A stretch of 64,000 nucleotides of DNA from Dipteris shenzhenensis (Eukaryota > Polypodiophyta > Polypodiopsida > Gleicheniales), in NCBI GenBank assembly GCA_047967505.1, contig CM106539.1; one strand, 5' to 3'. Of this stretch, positions 22,878-33,414 are shown one piece after another. Numbering within the stretch: position 1 is the stretch's first letter; the number at the start of each line of letters is the position of its first letter. Position numbers and translations under genes: made by a program. The notes beneath the pieces are model-generated. The model was given only the letters and a program-made list of their open reading frames with translations, ran no database searches and was not told where the DNA came from.

Positions 22878-24479
22878 TGAAACCGGCCTCTAATCACTCA
22901 GAGGGCAGTGGAACTAAACCTTTAATCACTTCAGCACTTATTTACAGCTCACAAAGCATATATCACAACCATTAACCATTGCATGATCACCATTTGGCAT
23001 TTACCCATTTGTTCACAAACAAAATCACTGAAAAAGGGATGGAGGCTAGAATGCCCCTGCTCAACAGACATAGACAAGTGCACCCGATTGGCCCCAAACA
23101 CCGTGGCGCCCCTTTCGGTATTTCTTTATATTTCACAGTGAAATGATTACAAGTTGCATCTGGGAGACCTTCCCTGCAACTGAGCACGCCTCCCCAATTC
23201 ACTAAGCCTTCGCAAGGCTTTCAAGCATAGAACACCATCACATAAGTGCACTTAACCCATAGGCTCAACCCAAAGGCATTCTCTTTTCCGAGTACAATTC
23301 CATTGGCTGTCCAGATGCAATCACACTGCACCCCAGCTGCACTCTCTTTGAGTGGTTTCTAGATGGCATTCACAAAGCTTTTCAAAGCTCCAAAATAAAA
23401 TCAGCAAAGTACCCAACCAAAGAATGACTCATGTAGCTCTACCTGGGCACCTGCGAGCCAAGAAAGAGGCGGCACACAAGGCCAACCAATAGCTTATGGC
23501 AAAAAGAAATTGCAGTAGCAAAATCACAACTCACCAAGCCCTGAAAACTCGAACCAAGTCCTCAATCGCCAAGAGGACATAGTAGCCAATGCCCAATTGC
23601 ATTCTCAGCCAAAGAGGAGTGCAAAGGCATGAAGAAAGAGCATTTACAAGAGCCGACCAGCAAGAATTCCACTGAAAAATGCGAAAAGAAGCACTTCTGT
23701 CGCGAAGAAGTGGGAGTTCTTGGGCTCAAAAGAAGCGTGCTTCAGAGAGGAATGCATTGAGAAGGTTTTGGAGAAGTTTCATCGCCGGAAAGTCCTCCGA
23801 AACTGAGAAAAACCAGTCAACCAGCGCGTCGGACCACTCGAAATTCAACAGAAAGCTGTAGCTTTGCAAGAGGAGAGGCCCAGGAGGCGGTCGAAAAAAA
23901 AAAAAGGTCCAGAAAAAGCCACTTTTGCAAATTCGACCAGCAAAAGAAGTGCTCAGCTCTACCCGTTCTACCAAACGCACGGAGGGAAAAGCATATCACT
24001 ACGAAGGGGAGGCAGAGGGGAAGCCATCGGGCCAAACGGAAGTCGAGGAATCCAAACGGGTGGAGTTATGAAGAAAAACGGAATTCAGCTGAAGGAGGCT
24101 GAAAAACCAGTCCAAAATCTCAACAAAGGGAGAAGATAAGAGAGAAAACCACACATGTGAAGTTTAGAAGGCCCAGGAAGGTCCAGGAATGGCAAAGGAG
24201 CATGTAGAAGGCACTAGAGCCACCTGGAACTCTAGGGGGGCCACTGAAGGTACATGGCCCTCTAGGGGGCCCATTAAAAATGCCACGTCATCATTTTCCA
24301 GCAACCACTCTTTTAATTCCTTGGAATGCCTTTGGGCCTAAGGATTAATTACGCTTATGTGCTAGGCACCATGCCGCGTTTAATTACACATTATTAAGCC
24401 CACGCTTGGACTTTTAAAACCAAAGTTGTCACGGTCTTGTAGTACATTAAAGTACTTAGAATTTCACGTCCCCGTGACA
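22878..24479 (-). mobile_element. 5' LTR of the nested Gypsy
   Basis: The partner of 16074-17681. In element orientation it ends CCGGTTTCA and is followed by a candidate primer site on the minus strand at 22861-22876 (TGGTTCCATTGCGGGG). This is not the initiator-Met, Asp or Lys type I know best, so the tRNA is unassigned. Confidence 0.94.
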
Positions 24480-24872
24480 TCTGTCATAAGCATCAAGTCT
24501 AAAAAGACCTCTAGACAATGTGCCAGTACCATGGTAGAGGCATGTGTAGCATCATACAATACACACCTAACACCATCAAAAAGAACCTGAAAGCCACATG
24601 TAGCAATGGCTGATAGAAATGAGGTTCTTACGAATGCCTGGAACATAAAGCACATGCTCTAGAGTAACAATACCACCAGAGCCAGAAGTAAGAGCAACTT
24701 GCCCAATAGAATCAGGGTTTTTCACGACAGAAGTGCTTGGAGAGGCTTCAAACACTCACGGGTGTGTAGAAACCAGCAAAACCAGCAGGAATGAGGGCTC
24801 AGGAGGCTCCCAAACAGCTTGGGAAAGCTGTCAATGGCTGAGGAAATGGATTCCCGACCTGCTCTGATACCA
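24480..24872 (-). pseudogene. Copia C' 5' internal region with a 2-kb gag deletion
   Basis: Minus-strand reading from the primer site (TGGTATCAGAGC, 24861-24872) gives the leader of family C up to CACTTCTGTCG. It then jumps to the protease region equivalent to 7313 of Copia C (GGGCAAGTTGCTC). The dyad-rich leader and all of gag are therefore deleted. The stretch ends at the Gypsy target site. Confidence 0.85.
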
Positions 24873-24873
24873 C

Positions 24874-25139
24874 TGTTGGGTGTTGGAAGCAATGGAAGCA
24901 CAAAGGAGAAAAACGAGATGCTGTAATAGATTGCTGCAAAACTGTAGTGAGGAGGCTCAAGGGAGAGCCAACATAACAAAACCCTAAAGCTAACTGCCCT
25001 AACTCGACTAAGTGTCCTAACTGACCTAGATGGTACATAAACTAACTATACCAATAGTCCTAACTGACTATAACTAGGCCTACAAGGCACATACCAAGGT
25101 ATAAGTGGCATCTATGGATAGCCCATGAGATGGCCTACA
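24874..25139 (-). mobile_element. 5' LTR of Copia C' (inverted)
   Basis: The reverse complement of the 266-bp family C LTR with few differences, TGTAGGCCATC to CCCAACA. Its outer flank at 25140 is a Gypsy integrase fragment. The matching 3' LTR is missing, so no target duplication can be tested. Confidence 0.92.
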
Positions 25140-25290
25140 ATTTGAAATATTCTCCACAAATCGATTAGCAATCTGAGAAGCTCGATAGGTGGTCTTAGTA
25201 GGAAAATGGGTCACTTTAGTCATTCTATCTACAACGACAAAAATAATATTCCACCCTTTTGTTGTAGGAGGATCATGCCAAATCTTGACA
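25140..25290 (-). pseudogene. Gypsy integrase fragment
   Basis: Minus-strand translation gives HDPPTTKGWNIIFVVVDRM followed by TKVTHFPTKTTY, the integrase core around the first catalytic region of plant Ty3/Gypsy elements. It is about 50 codons long and abuts the Copia C' LTR, so it probably marks the old target into which Copia C' inserted. Nothing further of the element is recognised. Confidence 0.65.
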
Positions 25291-27166
25291 AGGGTGGATG
25301 CAAGCCCAGTGTGCCACCCTCCACGAAACTATAGCACATTACTCAGATATTCTAGGCTAGGATGCTAGCAACCATCTCCCCAACACCATCCTTCGGAGAA
25401 AGAAAGATAGGAGACGCTTATTGACGTCTAATGAACACCATCCTTCAGAGAAAGAAAGAATGAAAGAACAGAGTTATTGATGTCTACTGGATTGAGACGT
25501 TGAATAGGGACCTCAACTTTCACATACGTTAGGAAAGCATGAGAGTACACACATGCCCGAGTACCTGACCCATCTGGGGTACTATCATTGTGGCATCTTG
25601 ACATCAGGCTATTTCACATCCCCCACGAGTATATCCCATGAAGAGGAGCTGAGAATGTCAACAATAGATTTCTGATATGTTCCAGACATACCGAGAACCC
25701 TAATGAGACCCTAGTCAGGCCCATGCGGAATTTAGACTACTCATGGCTGCCAAGGATAAGATTTGACACGTCTGGAATCTTGGATCTGCCTCCAGTTCTT
25801 GCTCATCCATTTCTAGTTCTTTTCAGTTCATATTAAGTAGTTTTCGGGAGGTATGGTAGACGGTCCTAGTTTTCCCCAGGGGGGAGGTGTATTTCCATGA
25901 TTAAATTTAGGATTTTTTTGCCAATATCTTCTTCTCTAAAGAGGAAGTCTATGATCTCCCAATGACAAGGCCCGTGATCGATGGGAGGCCTCATGAGTCT
26001 AGAATAGAGTCAGGTGACCTAATGTATGAAGAATGCAACGCATCTCTGACTCTATTCATGGCTGTGTAGCCGTGGACCATGGGTTTTTGAGTTCATCTTG
26101 GGATTGTGTTTCCCCTCAGTGTGTTTGCAAACGTGACTGTTCATCTAGCTATAAAGGCATTTCAGTGTAGCTCTGCCAGTCTCATCACCGTCTGTTTTCT
26201 CCCTCTTGTTGCATTTGTTTGCTTCTCGATGCAATATCGGCTCACATTTTGTTGGAAATGCTTCACTAGGTAACCAACTTCCTCTGCCCCATACCTTCCC
26301 CAAAGCCAAAATAAAAACCTTCAAGCAAGCTGAATGACCCATAAAGCTACTTGTCAAAATCAGAGGAAGCAAATGCAATTATAATAATCTCATCTATTAC
26401 AACAAAAGAGTATAGAAACATAGAAACACTCAACGAGGATTTCCAAGGAGACAAGCTAGCCTGAAAAGAGCCTCTGCAGTTTCTATGAGACAACCATCGC
26501 ACTTCCCCAAAACATGACATTAAACTAAAAGGGGGACAAATCTGTCAAAATGCAGCAGAATATGCGAACAGAAAGAGAGAGCAGATCTGCGGTTAGAGAG
26601 AGACAGCAGAATCGCGACTAGAGAGAGAGTGTTCTGTGCAAGTAATCACAGGAAAAACTCCGCTTAAATAGCTGAGAAAACCTCCAGGTACAAGATACAA
26701 TACAAGGGGTGGTGGGCTGGTCGGTTAACTGGCCCCACCCCCTCTACACAGGCTGGCCATTTATTTCCCTTACCAACCCCAAATCAGCCCTTCGCCCAAC
26801 TATTGACCCTGGCAAAACCCCCAACTGCCTGCAGAAAATGCAGTGAGAAAGGAGACAAATACTACACCACTCTCTGGGCGTGCACACCCACATAGAAGCC
26901 CTCACACCCTAATGCACAGACAGGGGATGACCAACTTTAACAAAATCTTCATTGTGAAATACGAGTTCAGGGACTGAGCAAAATCACAGTGCAAATTTTC
27001 AGACAACAGAGATCCTTGTACTTTTCTCCACATTAGCAGCACCATTGCCCAGTTTTACTCTCACAGGTTAGGCATGCTATAAACGCTCTGCCACTCAGCC
27101 AACGTGTCAAGTAGATGTGACTACATCCAACCCTTCCTGAGACCCCTTTTAACATAGCAAAGCAAT
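25291..27166. other. No gene recognised; a possible LTR-type promoter
   Basis: There is no conserved coding motif on either strand. A 39-base unit with ACACCATCCTT...GAGAAAGAAAGA is repeated at about 25388 and 25427. On the minus strand a TATTTAAG box near 26665 is followed by a CT-rich stretch (26570-26640), resembling an LTR promoter and leader, but no partner LTR was found. Confidence 0.3.
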
Positions 27167-27179
27167 CTTTTTCACACAT

Positions 27180-28240
27180 ACCTAGATGAATCCAGGAACA
27201 TTCCCAAACTCATCCTCTAAAAACACAACATAGTGCAGTTTCAATCTCATGATAGTCACTCACAAGGTTGAAAACCATAAACTCCATCATGCATAGCAGG
27301 GACTAGCTACTATGACATCCCCACTGACGTCATCAGCGCCCAACAGTGGGTGTAGACCATAGTATAAAAATATGCTCTCACACATACAAATCCACACACC
27401 CACACATACTTGAGCATACATTTATACACAGTCTTTGTACTGAGTTTCTGTCGGCACTCCGGAGGTGAAGGGCAGACTCAGCCATGATGAAGGCTAGCAC
27501 TAAAGGAGAAGGCTAATCAAAAGGTAGTCCAAAATCTCTTCATTCAAGCTACAACTGCTTGTAAAGTCTAAACATTTTCATTTTAGTCTCTCCCCAACGA
27601 GCATCTAAATCTAAATCTAGCTGATAGGGCAACGCACCATTTAAGATAGAAAGAATTATCACAATACCAGCAGGCCGCAACTTGGACGAAAACTTCACAA
27701 GGTGAAATTTGCATGTCCGCTAATACGGCAGAAGCATATACCTAGATGAATCCAGGAACATTCCCAAACTCATCCTCTAAAAACACAACATAGTGCAGTT
27801 TCAATCTCATGATAGTCACTCACAAGGTTGAAAACCATAAACTCCATCATGCATAGCAGGGACTAGCTACTATGACATCCCCACTGACGTCATCAGTGCC
27901 CAACAGTGGGTGTAGACCATAGTATAAAAATATGCTCTCACACATACAAATCCACACACCCACACATACTTGAGCATACATTTATACACAGTCTTCGTAC
28001 TGAGTTTCTGTCGGCACTCCGGAGGTGAAGGGCAGACTCAGCCATGATGAAGGCTAGCACTAAAGGAGAAGGCTAATCAAAAGGTAGTCCAAAATCTCTT
28101 CATTCAAGCTACAACTGCTTGTGAAGTCTAAACATTTTCATTTTAGTCTCTCCCCAACGAGCATCTAAATCTAAATCTAGCCGATAGGGCAACGCACCAT
28201 TTAAGATAGAAAGAATTATCACAATACCAGCAGGCCGCAA
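27180..28240. repeat. Tandemly duplicated 0.5-kb cassette bounded by 13-bp direct repeats
   Basis: 27181-27683 and 27741-28243 are direct repeats of 503 bp with a constant offset of 560 and about four visible differences. A 57-bp spacer separates them. The 13 bases CTTTTTCACACAT occur just left of the first copy (27167-27179) and at the right edge of the second (28241-28253). This suggests insertion as one unit. On the minus strand each copy encodes a short C-terminal protein piece and an untranslated tail. Confidence 0.85.
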
Positions 28241-28291
28241 CTTTTTCACACATGTCCATAGAATCTCCAGGGCAAGAAAGCCAGGTGTCAC
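28109..28291 (-). pseudogene. C-terminal fragment of an unrecognised protein (duplicated)
   Basis: The minus strand is open for 60 codons, ending ...KLRPAGIVIILSILNGALP, then a charged tail (DLDLDARWGETKMKMF) and a stop. The same end is encoded in the second copy (27549-27683), where the 57-bp spacer adds FHLVKFSS upstream in frame. The hydrophobic GIVIILSI stretch followed by a charged tail looks like real coding sequence, but I do not recognise the family. A splice acceptor is possible just upstream (ATAAG|GTGACACC near 28290). It may be captured host sequence. Confidence 0.4.
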
Positions 28292-29530
28292 CTTATGCAG
28301 AGATTGAGCAATTCAGTCTTAAATCACTGCAATTTTTTGAGAACTTACTAATTGTAACTCAGCAAAGGGAAGGGAGTATGAATCATACCTGTTCTGCAGA
28401 CAACATGGATCCCCTGGATATTATTTACATATAATGATGTGAAGAAAATTGTCTTCTGAAAAAGCTCCAATCCTCATTAGGTTTGAAGCACCAAGTTTCA
28501 ACATGTGTTGTTATCCTGTCACATGTAGAAGAGCCACCCTATAAATTGCATGCTTAGGAAAAAGCGTGTACCTCATTGCATTAAATCCAAATGCTGAAAC
28601 ACCGTAACATGGAAATAAGCCAGTTTAAGACTTGCATAAATTGAATTAATAAAATTCAAATCCCACCTCCGCTATATTATTAAAAGAACCTGTTGTTAAA
28701 ACAACTGCCAAGCCACCCTTATGGAAAACAAAATCCTTTTCTCAGTTGCTATAAATGCAAAAATGCAATGTGAGAGGATGTCAGGGCAGACAAATGTTTA
28801 TTCATGTCCTGGCCGTACCCCTGAACCCAACCACATCAAGCTTCTTGAAAGCATAACGCTTCATGCGTTCAGTGGCATAGAACGGAGAATGCCTATCAAT
28901 TCAAAGACCCTTCCACAAGTTACCTTTACAAACTTTCACACATTCGAAGAAAGGATGTCTATGAGCCATGAGATGGTGATGCCTCTAACCTAAGAAAATT
29001 CTATGATTTCGCAAGGAAGAGTCTCTCATGGGAAGTGTGCTTACAGGTTGTACACAAACAATGCATGGTAAGCTCAAGGAAAAACCATTTGAACTTGATC
29101 CGATGCTTTGGATCCCCAGTTCAGATATTTGTCATTGACAACATGTGAACAAAAAAATAAAGAATTTTCATTGAGCAGTACTTATAATCATACGCTTGAA
29201 TGGGAATTTCTACTCACCAATTTTGAGAACTTCTCCACGGTGACTTAATTTTATTGATTTCATGTGGCAATAGCAGGAGTTCATAGATTTACATGGGCAG
29301 ACCTAGGCTTAGAAGCATTGGATGCAGGAACACAGCAACAAATATATGCATAAAAGAAATAACAGCAGCAACAAATATATGCATAAAAGAAATAGAATGC
29401 ATCAACAATCATTTGAAAACTTGATATCATTTCAAAGAATACAATCTTGATAAGAAACCTTGTCTAGCATCCCTTCATCACGTCAGTACCGCAAACACAC
29501 ATATAGGTCTCGTGCGCGAAGGTACATCTA
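28292..29530. other. No gene recognised; one short tandem repeat
   Basis: Small open frames show no family motif. A 33-base unit (CAGCAACAAATATATGCATA...) is repeated at 29333 and 29366. Confidence 0.4.
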
Positions 29531-29539
29531 ACAATCCAC

Positions 29540-29940
29540 GTGGACCAAATTGTTGAGCTCCTATTAATTATCCACCGCCTTTCTGAGCATTTCCCAAGAC
29601 TAGTGGTGCCATTTTTACGACCAGGGGACTTGCAACCCTCGAGTGATTCTAGTGATTACCTCATAAGTAAGACTCTTTCACACCTCATGATGGTGGTTTC
29701 ACAGAAGAAACAGAAAGATTTCCTACACTAAGCTTTGTTTGATCGTCAGGCTTGGTGGAACAATGGTTTGCTGAGACTGAGGACTATTTGCGACATTCAA
29801 ACAAGCGCAGAGTAAGAGTAGAATTTGAATTAGCATACCTTTCTAGGGAAAACATGTAGCAGACCAAAAACCTACGTCGTCAGAAAGATAAGGTCGAACA
29901 TGAAGAACTTGTCTGCCACAAGTAATCTTTAACCTATTAT
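29540..29940 (+). pseudogene. Gag-like fragment of the old Gypsy lineage
   Basis: This stretch is homologous, base for base in blocks, to 45360-45627 plus 49934-50080, where the same sequence is split by Copia E. One frame (29750-29860) reads VEQWFAETEDYLRHSNKRR and then VRVEFELAYLSREN, a helical pattern like retrotransposon Gag. No other part of the element is next to it. Confidence 0.45.
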
Positions 29941-31119
29941 TAACTATTAACCATGGACAAAAGGGAGGACCCGTGGAGGCTTGGAGGCGCAGAACATGGC
30001 AAGTGTCATCTAATAGAGAGTTCTACCTTCAAGCTCAACAATCGGTTGCTCGAGAGAGAGAAACAGGGAGCGGGGAGAGAGAGAGAGAGAGAGTCGGGGT
30101 CTTGCCAAATTCATTCTACCTTCCAGTTCGAGAAAGGTTCACGCTCCAAAACGTATTGCCAACGTCAATCTGTGAACACCAGGAAAGAGAGGACGAGGAA
30201 AGCAAAGCATTGGAGGTGATGGTTGACGGGTTTGGAAATGATACCTGAAAATAGATTCTAGCCCAGCGTCAGTTTGCCAAGGCTGGAACGAGAGATGCAG
30301 GTGAAGTTGCAGACAAGCAGTTGTTCCACATTCCGAACTAAGAGAGCTAGGAAAAGGCGTCTATGGATGTTTCCTAAGAACAAATTGCCCCAAAAAGATA
30401 GGAGAGATAAGCATGTGCAATGCAACAGCACCGTACTTCGAGACGAACGAATTCAGTTTGGAACCAATTCTTCAAAGTATGGCCTATCACACTGTGTAGA
30501 TAGGTGCAAAGGGCCCGAGAGCAAGTTCCATCAGCTGCAACGCGTAGGGAATCGGCTCGGGTGGAAACTTGGCATACCGGCAACCTACCGGAGGTTGGCA
30601 CTCTATTGCCGGTTTTCGATTGGGATCGGCGACCAGTGCCAATTCTCGGCCGCGAGCAGATGTTGGGAGGCGGAGGTGTCCACGTGTTGGTCACAAGTTG
30701 GCGGAGGATTTGGTGTGATTGCGGATGGGGGCAGTGGCATGTTTGTGTGCGCGGCTTATGTGGCGCGACGACGAATGATGTGTTGTTTGACGTGGCAGGT
30801 ATGTGCTTGTGTGGCGTGGTGTTTTTGGTGGTTTGTGCTTGTGTGTGGTAGTTGTGTGTGTGTGTGTGTGTGCGTGTGTGTGTGTGTGCGTGATTGTTGG
30901 ACGCATGTTTGTTTTCTGTTGGGTGCATTTAGTGTGGCTGTTGGCTTGTGGTTGTGTGATGCATGTGTGTATGGTCATGTGATTGGTTGGGTACGTGTTG
31001 TTTGTGGGTTGGTTGTTTTTTGTGCTTGTTGATTTTGGTTTTGGGTCGTTAGATGTGTTTTAATCAAACGGTTGTGGGTTGTGCACATAGGTTTGTATTT
31101 GGAGCCATTGGATTAGTGT
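29941..31119. other. No gene recognised; GA- and GT-rich sequence
   Basis: It contains a (GA)n tract near 30077-30093 and an imperfect (GT)n microsatellite at 30851-30890. The longer open frames across the GT tract (Cys/Val-rich on one strand, Thr/His-rich on the other) are low-complexity artefacts. Confidence 0.4.
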
Positions 31120-31122
31120 GGT

Positions 31123-33165
31123 TTGACGGTTGGATTTTTGTCTTCGTTTGTGTTTTTTGTTTCTCTTTGTTTGCTGAGGGAAGTTGATCATGCATGGCTT
31201 GCGGGAGGTGACACTAAAGGTTTCTCTATGGGGCTGGCAATGGCGAGTGTTGGGCATGGCGATTCCTTTGTCGAATCTTCTATTATTTATACGGGTTTCT
31301 ATTGTGAGGTCAGTGGGTGTGTTGTTGTGGTTGTCTCTTCTGCGATGGATGGTGTTGAAGTGCCATCTTTTTGTTAGGGGTATCTACTGGAGGTTCTGAT
31401 GATTTGGAGTCAGGTTTGTTGCTAGTTCGGGTGTTTCTTGTTTTGAGGTTGGCGGAGGTGGTTTGTGTGTTTCAGCTGCCGCGTCTTCTATTGTGTCTGT
31501 TCCCTTCTTGGTGATCAATGAGGAGGAGGAGTGCATTGTTAGTGAAGCTGGGTCTAACAAGAGTATTGCTAAGGATGAGTGGGTGAGGTGTCGATTTGTG
31601 GAGGTAGGTTAATGGGTTGGATGTGTCTGTCAGGTTAGAGAGTTTGGAATATAGGAAGCTGAATGATCTTCTGAAGCAGCTCTTTTTGCAAATGGTGAAG
31701 AGTGACGAGAGTCTTTATCTTCTGTAATCTTTGATGGGTATGTACCGGTGTTTTGGGCGGATGTTGAGGAGGGAACAAGAATGTGAGGGTTGCGGCTTCT
31801 AGGAAGATGGAAGTTCCTTTCGACATCGTGAAGAATCCTATGTTTAGGTCAAGTCAAGTGGCTGTTGTTACTACAATGGATCGCTCTGTGCAACGTGGTA
31901 CGGTGGTGAGAAGGATGGTGGTTGTGTTGTCGGTGTGGGGGAGGAGCGTAAAATCTTGGAGAATATTGATTCCAACATGTATCATCCTCGTGGGGTTCAA
32001 CGAAGGTTCACATATTATTGCTTGTCCAAATTCTTTATTTGCGAGAGGAAGGAATACACTCGGGCTTAATACAAATCGAGTGAGTGAAAAAATGTTGAAT
32101 AAACTCATACACTCGATGTTGTCGACTATTGGTCACGAATTGGCTCAAAAAAGGAGTAATAGGAGTGTAAGGTCTTCTACAATTACTCGGTTGAGTCTTT
32201 GTCAGGTCCCTGAGGATGTTGGGCAATTGGTGACTGGGCATAAGAGGATGTTGAGTTATTGAAAGTATGATAAGAGCAGCTCACTGAAGACAGTTGTAGC
32301 TCATCATTCTATCATCTCTAATCCTTACGAGAAGTCTGGGAAATTGAGGAAGTATCCTGATGTGCTTGAAGAGAATGTTAAATTGTATTAAAAAAAGGTG
32401 GATGGCGTGTTTTCTAGTGAGGTTGTTAATGTTGGTGATGGTGCTCTTCAAGTTTCTATTGGTTAGCTTATTTTGTATTGTATTGTTTGTTGTTGATTAT
32501 ATTTGATGTATTGTCATTTTAAATGTATTGATTTTGTTTTGTGTAGTTTCTATGAATGTGCCTGTAGGTGCAGGGCTATCCAATGTTTCTGATTCTATTG
32601 TTGTCAATGTTGATTGCTGCAGTGGACTTTCTTCAAGTATGTGTTGTTAGTAAATGTTTTGTGTTTTTTTTATTAAACTTTTTGGTATTGATTTTGTCTT
32701 TTTTGTTGTTATAGGTGTTGTTTTAGTTGTTGCTGCTCCTAGAGTTGATGAGCTTTCGGGTGCTGGGAGTATTTCTAGTGGTGGTTTGGGTTTTGTTGTT
32801 TGTTCGGTTGGTTGTGCTAGTGTTGGTGTTTTGCCAAGTATGTTTGTAATTGGAGAGGGTTTATAAGGGCTTATCCTTTCTTGCACAAACGCGAACAAAA
32901 TTGCAAGAGAGACGATAATTTGCAACGAACACTTCGGTATTACGTGTCTGCAGAATTGGATTGGAGAGTTGGTAGTAGCAAGTCTTGGATGTATTGTTGG
33001 AATATGGTTTTTGATTTGTAGGAGAGTGGGTGTACGTTATTCACGGATCTGTGTGTTTGTTGTGTTTCGCAGGTTCTTTTGTTGGTGTTGTTGGTGATGC
33101 TTCTGTTGAGAAGGATATTGGTGCTATATCTAGTGGGGGTGCCGTTTTTTCGGTAGTGTTTTGGG
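31123..33165 (+). pseudogene. Decayed Crypton/DUF3504-like tyrosine recombinase with spliced tail
   Basis: A series of frames joined by frameshifts gives the order seen in Crypton-type recombinases. An N-terminal SAM-like part reads SNKSIAKDEWVRCRFVEV (31550-31605), LEYRKLNDLLKQLFLQMVKS (31640-31700) and SLMGMYRCFGRMLRREQE (31728-31780). Then come KMEVPFDIVKNPMF (31804-31845) and YHPRGVQRRFTYYCLSKFF. The catalytic half (32100-32330) has SVRSSTITRLS, VPEDVGQLVTGHKR and KYDKSSSLKT, matching the H-x-x-R, G-H and Tyr elements; the first His position now reads Arg. Plausible introns (GTTAG...GTGTAG, GTATGT...TTATAG, GTATGT...TTCGCAG) separate Val/Gly/Ser-rich exons at 32548-32637, 32715-32837 and 33072-33150. 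At least three frameshifts and two stops make it a pseudogene. A DIRS/Ngaro-type recombinase is the alternative. Confidence 0.6.
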
Positions 33166-33414
33166 AAAGAAATTAGATGTTGCCAGTTTAGCCGATTGTT
33201 GTAAATATTCTTGGATTATATGGAATAAAATTTTACTTCATGTTTTTAATGATCTGAGTTGTTATGTTACATGTATTTGTTGTAATTGTAATTTATTTAT
33301 TTTTTGTAGTTTTATTTTTCTTGGAATCATTGTGGTAATTTATCTGATTAATCTGTGCGATGTCGATTACGATTCTGAAAGATTGTTGATCGAATGGCTG
33401 GGATTTAAATTTTG
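33166..33414. other. AT-rich spacer, nothing recognised
   Basis: T-rich sequence between the recombinase remnant and the LRR fragment, without coding motifs. Confidence 0.4.

Larger units (their letters stand above)
16074..24479 (-). mobile_element. Complete Ty3/Gypsy chromovirus-type element nested in Copia C'
   Basis: The 8.4-kb element is bounded by LTRs 16074-17681 and 22878-24479. The 5-bp target duplication TCTGT is seen at 16069-16073 and 24480-24484. It splits the inverted Copia C' precisely: the flanks join to a continuous protease-to-integrase spacer. Coding order on the minus strand is gag, protease, RT, RNase H, integrase, chromodomain. The two LTRs differ at only a small number of positions by eye, so insertion is recent relative to the surrounding debris, yet the coding region is defective. 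Confidence 0.96.

Noticed and set aside
28109-28291. Assignment of the C-terminal fragment to a METTL9/DREV-type methyltransferase
   Set aside because: The LRPxGIVII pattern is only a loose resemblance and the rest of the family motifs are missing.
28721-28993. 90-codon ORF as a host gene
   Set aside because: No domain or neighbouring exons; ordinary composition for non-coding sequence.
30274-31032. 252-codon plus-strand ORF and overlapping minus ORFs
   Set aside because: Composition is driven by the GT microsatellite (Cys/Val runs, and Thr/His runs on the other strand); no domain is recognisable.
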